28,013 bases of DNA, from assembly GCA_009801015.1 (NCBI GenBank), contig VHZZ01000143.1:160962-188974 (forward strand), in the 5' to 3' direction. Made by a program: the position numbers and the translations under genes. Under the pieces are notes generated by a model that was given only the letters and a program-made list of their open reading frames with translations, was not told the origin of the DNA and did no database searches. This DNA comes from Silene noctiflora. Lineage: Eukaryota; Streptophyta; Magnoliopsida; Caryophyllales; Caryophyllaceae. Shown here piece by piece: positions 21,198 to 28,013 of this stretch; position 1 is the first letter of the stretch, and each line of letters starts with the position of its first letter.

Positions 21198-24100
21198 ATT
21201 CTCCCTTTAGTTATATGGTCAATGGATTCATCGTAGACTGCAGGAGAGTCTCGTAATAAGTTTCTGTGATCTTATAAACTCAAGAAAATCACTGATGCAA
21301 AAGATTTAGAATATGCTGCATTGCTGCTTCTGAGAGGTCCAGCAACTTTTTATGTTAGTTATTGTCGTTTTCTGCAGCGTAGCAGCACGACAAAAACTTC
21401 CAAAGTTTATTCAACCCATTTCTTGAACTGCATATACATATTGTTCATACTTACACAGACAATTGCTTGTGACTGAATATACCAACTGTATTCTGTCCAT
21501 TTGAGCATTCCAGATCGACCTGTTAAAAAATGGAAGATATCAAGCATATATCCACGAGGATGAGAAACTTATGCTTCAAATAATATGAAGCCTCTTTCTC
21601 TGATTATGAATCCATAATTCATCAGAAGAAAAAGGGAAATTTAAGGCTGAACGTAGTGATTTTATAGAATCAATGCAAGAATGCCTTACTCTCATTGAAA
21701 CACGTTCTCCAGCTATGCCGTCAACTGCTCGAACTACAGGGTCAAATAAGTCAACCAACTGCTCGACCTTTTTTCTGTCCTTCAGAAATTCCTGCATGTT
21801 ATACTTGTGTAAGTGAATCGAGGAAGTGAAGCCTCCATGGCTGTTTGATATACAAGATTTACATAATTACATGCACAGGCGTAGTAATAAAGCAAATTTG
21901 ACGTAAGTAAAATGGCTTACTAAGTTGGCTGCATTTCTTATTGTGATTTTGTACCAGACATTTGATGCAATTCTTGATAGACGGTCCTTAACACAGGTAA
22001 GAATTCGTAATTCTGACACCCCCCCCCCCCCCCAACACACTCTACTTGGCCATGCCTAGATAGATACTACCATATGCTACCAAAGTACAAGGTACCCGCT
22101 GCCAATAATTAGCTTAAAGAACACGCATACGAGTATACAAATAAAGGTAAAATGCTGCAGCCTTTTGTCATTTGTCTAATAAGTGAAATTATAGCAGAAC
22201 AAAGAGGTGTTCAGTAGTATATGTACACAACAAGAAACTGCAATTTTGGGTTTACCTAGCTTTCATGTCTTAATTGACAAAGAGGTAAGGTGACCAAAAA
22301 CGTTTCTATAGAGCGACAATAGTACCCCCAATGCCATGGTTTTCAAAAATTACATCCAAACTTAGCAAGGGAAAAAAAACATAATTTTACCGGTGATAGA
22401 AGGTTTGTCATTATCACCATTCCCCAATTCCAGAAGAAGGGTGAAGTCCCAAATCTGGCGCTGACGGTTGGTATTCCAAGAACTTCATGCGTACTTCGAA
22501 CTTCTGGCAAATTCCTGGAAAATGATATTGTTGCATATAATTCTACTATTCTTTCTACAGAACAAAACACTGACTTCGTATTCAGTATGAACCAAGTAGC
22601 TTACAACAAAAATACGTCCTTTTTTCTGATCCCTTTTCCGAAATCAACATTAACCATCCCACTATAAGGCTTTAGTTTCACCTTTTCACCTGTATCCACA
22701 ACAAGGGCCAAGGGCTCGTTAGAAAACTGACAAACTGACAAGGATAACAAATGAAGTCAACCAAACAACGAGAAGCAACAGAAAAGAACAAGACCTTTCT
22801 TATAAACAATCACTTCCTCTCCTAAAAGTAAAAAACTGGTAGACAATATTGTTGGCCCGGCACCACCAGTACCTGCTGTGTAGTATGAGAATCTGAAAAT
22901 AGCATGCACCATATAAGACCCCATTAACTCTCATAAGAAACTCTTAATTGCTGATAGCATTGAGTGATAGAGACATTAATACATGAATGACATAACAAAG
23001 ATAAGATTGATACTCCTATAAACCTTAAACATAAAGCAGCATAAAGTCAAATATATAAAGGCAGTGTATAGAACATCATCTTAAGATGTTCAGGAAGAAG
23101 AATTACTACCTGAGTCGTTCAGGCTCAGTTTCCGCTTCATCTCGTGCAGCTCGGACAAGTTCTGCAGCCATCACTGCCATCATAGTTTCACAGGAAGAAA
23201 ATTAAATCGCATTAATAACATACAATATTTTTAGAAAAACTTAAACGGATGATGAGGGCCCCTTTAAATCTCACAAGTTAATACACGTGTCCCTTACAAC
23301 CACAAAATTTTACCCTAAGGATATAAGGAATTTCACAGGTGTATACAATGACTGAATGAGCTGTGTCAATAATTAAGGAAGCAAAAGGAGATAAAAGTGA
23401 GGAAATATAGATTGTTCAAATATGAGAACCATTGCTCACTCCAGGATAGATCCCAGCAGTTGTAATAGCTGGAATGTTGGCAGCCACTGCATCTTTGCAA
23501 TAAGATTTAGCACGGAAAGCATAGCTTGTATCATCACAAACATCAACATATGCCGTCTGTAAGAAGATCCACAAGTATGAACCCATCAAATACCCAAGTA
23601 AACTAGCTATTACTCCATATTGTACGACAAACAACAGTTAGAACATCACAGCACAAATGGCACCCAAGTTTTAAAAGTATCTTGAATTTTGATAATTACC
23701 TCATCTCACCTTGGTACGAATAGCAGCTTCCAGTACACTGCATGTTTCTGCCTGCTGGAAAGGCCCAGCAGTGTGAACCACAAGATCAACATCTGCAATG
23801 AAAGTAGAAAGAAATTAGACCGTAAAAAATTTATTTCAATTAGAAAATTAATATGAGCAGCCAGCACATTTTTTCCTGATTAATAACTATGCTCTGCACT
23901 CCAACAATTTGGAGAGCACTTAGATAGCATCTTGGAAAGCTCCTACTATACACACTCTTAAACCATACAATTGAGAGGGTAAATATCCTTGGTACATTTT
24001 ACTCTCCAACATTTTGGAGAGGACTTAGAATCTTAGATAGCATCATGGAAAGCTCCTATTATATATGCTCCGAAACCATACAATTGAGAGGGTAGCTCTT

Positions 24101-26127
24101 TCCCTTCTTAGAGTTACCTAAATATGTTGTTAAAGCAGTGATCATCTCATAGAATTGCTTTGTCAATGGTAAAAACATGAATAAATAGGATTGATCACAA
24201 GATTCACACCCACCTAATTTTACATAGACCCTTAGTCTATATGGAGTTCAACGCCACCTTCTGTCCTAAATTTATTGCCCCATTGATGTTGTTGGTCAGC
24301 CAATGTAAACGTTTACCATTATCTTCAACTATATATAGAGATACAATATAATGTTTGTCATGTACTCATGTTTGATCAATCAAAGCAACTATTTCAAATG
24401 ATCATTTCTAAAATTAAAAATTATTGTACACTGTGCAAAAACATCGGTCCGAGATTCAGAGTTGACAACATTTGACCAACAAAGGCAAGTCTTCAATCCT
24501 GACTTCGCATTGTGTAGTGTTGTACATTGTACCATAAACAACTACACAAGATAGGCCAGATAATGTATGAGTAGTATGACTGTTATTTTAAACTGGCTGT
24601 ATGCCCATATCACCTGAATAAAAAGAACTAAACTAAAAGGGGTCACAAAAATTCCTTAAATATGAGCCAGAAGTTAATCTGATCAATCTTTTTGGCGTGG
24701 GAGGAGTGACTACCACGAGCTTCAAGGTTGCTCATTGCTGATCTGGAACCACACGTGGAACTGAATCTTGATGCTTAACGTGATTACTTTAATTTCTACC
24801 ATTCCATATAGACGATCTTATGCAAACAAAATATGCAGAAGCAAGAGCAAGAATGCTCCTCAGCTCCTCCAGTCCTCCTAAGCATTCAACTAAAACCTAG
24901 ACAACAATTACAGAATTAAACAAGTAGTAGTATGAATTCACCTTCTAAAGCAGCTTCTAATGCGTCCACATTATTAAGATCAATTTCAACAAACTTCGAT
25001 TTCTCCCCAAGCTTCTTTGTCATTTCCTCTCCTTTTATCCTACCATAGATTATAACAGTTTAACTATTGGGAACATTTGACAAACTTACATTAAAACACT
25101 CATACAAGTATACAACAACCACAAAAGCATAACGCAACGTGGTGTCCTCTAAGTCTCTAACATGAACCACCAACAAAGCACAAACATTTCTCTAGTTCTT
25201 CAAGGGCACCTCGTAAATACAGGTAAAGGGGTTAAATGTATTAGCAATATAGATAGATAGAGCCGTAATTACAGGTGAAGGGGTTAGATGTATTAGCAAT
25301 ATAGATAGATAGAGCCTCAAGGTTGTAGTGTTGTACATCGAATGACAACTATTTTCATAATAATAAGAAATGCAACCATTTTAGTTAGCCATACTTTACT
25401 TACCTACATATCATAATCGAAAACCAGCAATAAGACAAATCGAAAACAACATACCTCCAATTGTACTCGAAAACAACAGTACGATACAAACATCACTCCA
25501 ATTCTAATCGAAAACCAACATTACTCCAGTTCTAATCAAAAACCAACAATACCATGATACGAACAACATTACTCCAATTCTAACTGAAAACAACATTACG
25601 AAAACCAACAATACCATGATACGAATAACATTACTCCAATTCTAATCGAAAACAACATCATGAAAATCACCAATACCATGATACGAACAAACGTTACTCC
25701 AACTCTAATCGAAGACAACATTACTCCACTCGTAATCGAAAATCAACAATACGAACAACATTACTCCAGCAATTACAGGGTATATTAAACCAAAAAATCG
25801 AAAAATTAAGTAGAAAATTACAATAACAGCTATTTCACAGTAACAAAATAACACATCATTGAAAGCTGATGAATTGTTGTAAGGCTTAGTAATTAATTAC
25901 CGATTGCGGCCACCGACATCGATGCGGAGTCCAGGAGATAACCGAGAGAGCGCGATGGCGGTAGAACCACCGACTCTTCCGGTACCTCCTAATATCAAAA
26001 CCCTAGAGTTCATAATCTTTTCATCGGAAGAAGATGAATTGCTGTAAGGTTTAGTAATTTCTTGGTCCTTGACTGAGCTCGAAGTCGCCATTAATGGCGA
26101 CATTGCGAACACGCCAACACCCGCCAT
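20740..26127 (-). CDS. Saccharopine-dehydrogenase-like oxidoreductase, 430 aa
   Basis: Thirteen exons on the minus strand: 26127-25901, 25039-24942, 23792-23710, 23556-23430, 23173-23110, 22892-22795, 22689-22605, 22514-22391, 21791-21690, 21519-21455, 21143-21062, 20966-20887 and 20797-20740 (1293 nt with TGA). Every intron is GT-AG and phases close. After a 40-residue Ser-rich leader comes a Rossmann start, RVLILGGTGRVGGSTAIALS, with GxxGxxG at residues 47-53. Conserved blocks follow: DLVVHTAGPFQQ, TAYVDVCDDTSYAFRAKSY, TAGIYPGVSNVMAAELV, SYYTAGTGGAGPTIL, LPEVRSTHEVLGIPT, PFFWNWGM, FDPVVRAVDGIAGERVSM and STQPGVWFPEE. Length and order match the land-plant family of Arabidopsis At1g50450 (about 428 aa). 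That group carries the saccharopine dehydrogenase NAD(P)-binding domain but is not the lysine-catabolic LKR/SDH; its substrate is unknown to me. The leader may direct it to the plastid. The start context aaaATGG is favourable. Confidence 0.93.
21172..21197. repeat. Poly(T) tract, 26 bp, in an intron
   Basis: An uninterrupted T run on the plus strand inside intron 10 of the saccharopine-dehydrogenase-like gene, about 30 bases upstream of exon 11 in the gene's direction. On the transcript it is an A-rich run. It is a length-variable simple repeat. Confidence 0.9.
22019..22033. repeat. Poly(C) tract, 15 bp, in an intron
   Basis: Fifteen consecutive C on the plus strand inside intron 8 (22390-21792) of the saccharopine-dehydrogenase-like gene; G15 in the pre-mRNA. 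Long C/G homopolymers are uncommon in AT-rich plant DNA, and the length is prone to slippage or sequencing error. Confidence 0.85.
23897..24094. repeat. Tandem duplication, period about 105 bp, in intron 2 of the oxidoreductase gene
   Basis: Copy 1 (about 23897-23981) and copy 2 (about 24001-24094) share ctccaac, then ttggagag(c/g)acttag, then gatagcatc(t/a)tggaaagct, and finally aaaccatacaattgagaggg. Copy 2 has a small insertion (aatctta). The copies are diverged and non-coding. Confidence 0.75.
25213..25316. repeat. 52-bp tandem duplication in intron 1 of the oxidoreductase gene
   Basis: Two directly adjacent 52-bp units (25213-25264 and 25265-25316) begin gtaa(a/t)tacaggt and end with atagatagatagagcc. 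They differ at three positions, indicating a fairly young duplication. The unit contains a gata microsatellite core. Confidence 0.92.
25443..25770. repeat. Irregular minisatellite in intron 1 of the oxidoreductase gene
   Basis: The core (a)ttactccaattctaatcgaa occurs about seven times in slightly changed form, starting near 25491, 25522, 25567, 25630, 25692, 25720 and 25758. It alternates with aacaataccatgatacgaac-type spacers. Unit spacing varies from about 28 to 65 bases. It lies in the 861-bp first intron between the leader/Rossmann exon and exon 2. It is not a CRISPR array: repeats and spacers are both imperfect, in a plant intron. Confidence 0.8.
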
Positions 26128-26230
26128 TTTTGCCCTTCGAGGATAAGATTATTAGCCGTTGAAATCGCGGAGTATATTTCTATTTTCTGGTTTTATTGTT
26201 GGTGGCAACGTGGCACTTTTTCGGGCTCTC

Positions 26231-26240
26231 GATATAAAAT
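26231..26240 (-). promoter_or_regulatory. TATA-box candidate of the oxidoreductase gene
   Basis: On the minus strand this reads attttatatc, about 105 bases upstream of the ATG at 26127. That would place the transcription start roughly 70 bases before the ATG. A gccacgttgccacc stretch containing an ACGT core lies between. The assignment rests on position and AT motif only. Confidence 0.3.
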
Positions 26241-26283
26241 TCATCTAATAAAGTTATCGTATGCGGCTGTTGTATGGTGGAAC

Positions 26284-26866
26284 TAGACCTGTCAAACGGA
26301 TTGGGCGGGTCGGGTCCTTGTTAAGGTCATACGGGTCGGGTCGGGTTAGATATGGGTCCGGTTATACGGGTCACGGGTAGGGTTAGGGTCAGAATACGGG
26401 TCAAAAATAATTTCTAACGTCTTTTTTAATCTATTTTTTTAATTAAAAAAATAATTTTTAAAAACGTAACACATATTTAAAATTAATATTTTAATCATAT
26501 TCAACGTTTACATTAGTTATTTCAACGTTTACATTAATTATATTGACATAATTATTAAATTAAAGTTTTTTTAATAATTATTTTAGTATCAAGTATTGTA
26601 AAAGTGATATAAAATTGACTTTTTAGTTATGTTTGTAATTTTTAATAATAAAAAAACAATTTTTTAACAATTTTTTTCAAATATAATATAAAAATATTAA
26701 TATTTTAATAAAAATCTTGATTTATCTTTGACCCAACGGGTTGGGTCTTGACCCTAAAATAACGGGTCATTTCGGGTTCGGGTCAAACGGGTCATGGGTC
26801 GAAAAAACCGGGTTTGTAACCCTAAAAAACGGGTCGGGCGGGTCGGGTCGAGTTTTGACAGGTCTA
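26284..26866. mobile_element. hAT-type non-autonomous element (583 bp) upstream of the oxidoreductase gene
   Basis: Perfect 13-bp terminal inverted repeats (tagacctgtcaaa) and a perfect 8-bp target duplication ggtggaac (26276-26283 and 26867-26874) define the borders exactly. Both ends carry dense cgggtc/gggtcgg motif arrays around a very AT-rich centre, and there is no transposase. It belongs to the same family as the element at 3227-3724. Its near edge is 157 bases from the ATG of the minus-strand gene and about 45 bases from the TATA candidate. Confidence 0.92.
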
Positions 26867-26912
26867 GGTGGAACGGATAACGGTAAAAGGTGATAGTATT
26901 ATGATAAATTAA

Positions 26913-26946
26913 CTAGCTTTATAACTTATAACCCGTGATATTCACG
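26913..26946 (-). mobile_element. Possible Helitron 3' end (hairpin plus CTAG)
   Basis: Read on the minus strand, a hairpin with arms cgtga/tcacg (26946-26942 and 26938-26934, 3-base loop) is followed after 17 bases by CTAG (26916-26913) and a T. This resembles the Helitron 3' end at 17692-17721 but with a longer spacer and shorter stem. No matching 5' TC end was found upstream on that strand, so it may be a truncated copy or chance. Confidence 0.35.
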
Positions 26947-27357
26947 AATGTTTTAAGTTTGCATCCACAAATAATATTCTGCATATCAATACGGTTTATA
27001 CATTCTAATTGAACAAATATTTTGTTTTTGGTACATAACTACATAATACATGTGTAATGTCATCCAATCAGATGAAAGAGAAAAATTCTATTATAGAAGT
27101 TTATAATAATGTATTGTGTGCTCTCCATTCAAGGAAAATATAGAGATTAACAACATTTTATATAAGACCATTTTTTCTTGAGAAAATTGATCATATTACT
27201 AGAGCTACGCTACCCGTTTTATCTAAGAATTTTTCATAGACAAATTATCAATAATTTAAGGTATTTTCATAAGTTTTTAAGCAAATTTATGTTAAGTGCA
27301 AGTGGTAAAACATAAATTATTGAGTAGCTGAAAAATAAAAATTATGTTAAGTTCAAG

Positions 27358-27610
27358 TATCATGTGCAAATCTTTGAAATTATCTCACCTGTGTTTTACT
27401 GACGACCTCCTTTTATTCAGCAAAGGTGAGAAGGCCTCAGTGCCTATTTTACTTAGAGCATTTGAAACATTTTCATCTGGGTTGACAATGAATAAGGGCA
27501 AGTCTAGTATTTATGGAAATGGCATACAGACTAAAACTTTTGAGGAGTTGACCCAATTAGCGGGTATCCAAGCAGGCAAGTTACCTTTTAGATATTTGGG
27601 CCTGAGGTAA
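27358..27610 (+). pseudogene. LINE (non-LTR retrotransposon) reverse transcriptase fragment
   Basis: The frame reads LSHLCFTDDLLLFSKGEKAS, later FSSGLTMNKGKSSIYG, then AGKLPFRYLGL before a stop at 27608-27610. These correspond to the catalytic (F/Y)xDD block and the following conserved blocks of plant L1-type reverse transcriptases (usual form SHLxFADDLLLF ... GLxxNxxKS ... GxLPxxYLG). Only about 85 residues survive; the endonuclease, N-terminal RT and RNase H parts are missing and the piece opens and closes abruptly. It is a dead fragment. An ATG near 27344 is incidental. Confidence 0.82.
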
Positions 27611-28013
27611 TCCAGAGACAAGCTGCTAAAAGCAGCGCCAACCTGGGCCTTTATCATCATCACCGTCTCCAACACCGACCAAATCAACAACCGACGTCAT
27701 ATGAATACATGCCAATAAACACAATATAATAACTCATGCCAGTAATCACAATATAACAATTCCATGCCAATATCAATAACCGACTGAATAACACAACCAC
27801 ACATATATAAACATGTCAAACAAACACCGTACACATTAATATCATAGTTGAGTGGATATATCCTATCTAGATAGAAAATATAATCCAACAGCAAATTCAA
27901 CAAGAATTAGAAATATTTCACTTCAAACCGTCACCTAAAACAATTAATAATAATATATGAATTACTAATTATTCTAATAATTAATTATACTTTAACTAAT
28001 TACGATCAGGTAC
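27611..28013. other. AT-rich end of window with a short catgcca(a/g)t tandem repeat
   Basis: No gene is recognised. Around 27708-27775 the string catgcca(a/g)taa(a/t)cacaatataa recurs two to three times with a period of roughly 29-32 bases, forming a short degenerate tandem array. The 68-codon minus-strand open frame over it is simply the translated repeat. Confidence 0.45.

Noticed and set aside
25443..25770. CRISPR-like repeat array
   Set aside because: Repeats are imperfect with irregular spacing and lie in a plant intron; it is a minisatellite.
1..28013. Biosynthetic gene cluster or novel multi-gene system
   Set aside because: Only three conserved, functionally unrelated genes are present; the remainder is transposon and simple-repeat DNA.

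Overview
The window is nuclear DNA from a flowering plant. Evidence is GT-AG introns throughout, AT-rich intergenic DNA, three genes whose spliced products match well-known land-plant families almost end to end, and many small DNA transposons with recognisable ends. A core eudicot is likely. Some repeat motifs (paired gagacggtctc-type and gacggatagtgtccgt-type sequences) remind me of Caryophyllales genomes, but that is a weak guess.

Layout. 1-1197: AT-rich upstream DNA with a possible tRNA-derived SINE relic. 1198-4073 (+): a complete seven-exon lysine/histidine-type amino acid transporter gene (437 aa), with one hAT-type MITE in intron 2 and another in intron 5, both with perfect 8-bp target duplications. 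5216-5823 (+): a shuffled, truncated pseudogene of a second transporter copy. 5824-7465: gene-poor, ending in an A37 tract. 16963-7466 (-): an eleven-exon gene for a 1273-aa protein with a long low-complexity N-terminus, TPR repeats and a C-terminal J domain. 17000-20740: a transposon-rich spacer holding a short non-autonomous Helitron, a small hAT MITE, a Stowaway MITE, a fold-back cluster and a 532-bp long-TIR fold-back element. 26127-20740 (-): a thirteen-exon saccharopine-dehydrogenase-like oxidoreductase gene (430 aa), with several tandem duplications in its introns. 26284-26866: a third hAT element close upstream of that gene. 26913-28013: a possible Helitron 3' end, a LINE reverse-transcriptase remnant and a short tandem repeat.

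The three genes have unrelated roles (plasma-membrane amino acid import, Hsp70/Hsp90 co-chaperone, soluble NAD(P)-type oxidoreductase) and nothing suggests they form a pathway or cluster. The gene models were built by hand: every intron starts GT and ends AG, and all reading-frame phases close (1314, 3822 and 1293 nt including stops). I saw no undescribed multi-gene system. The more unusual content is the transposon record, the rearranged transporter pseudogene, and a short repeated motif in the N-terminus of the J-domain protein.
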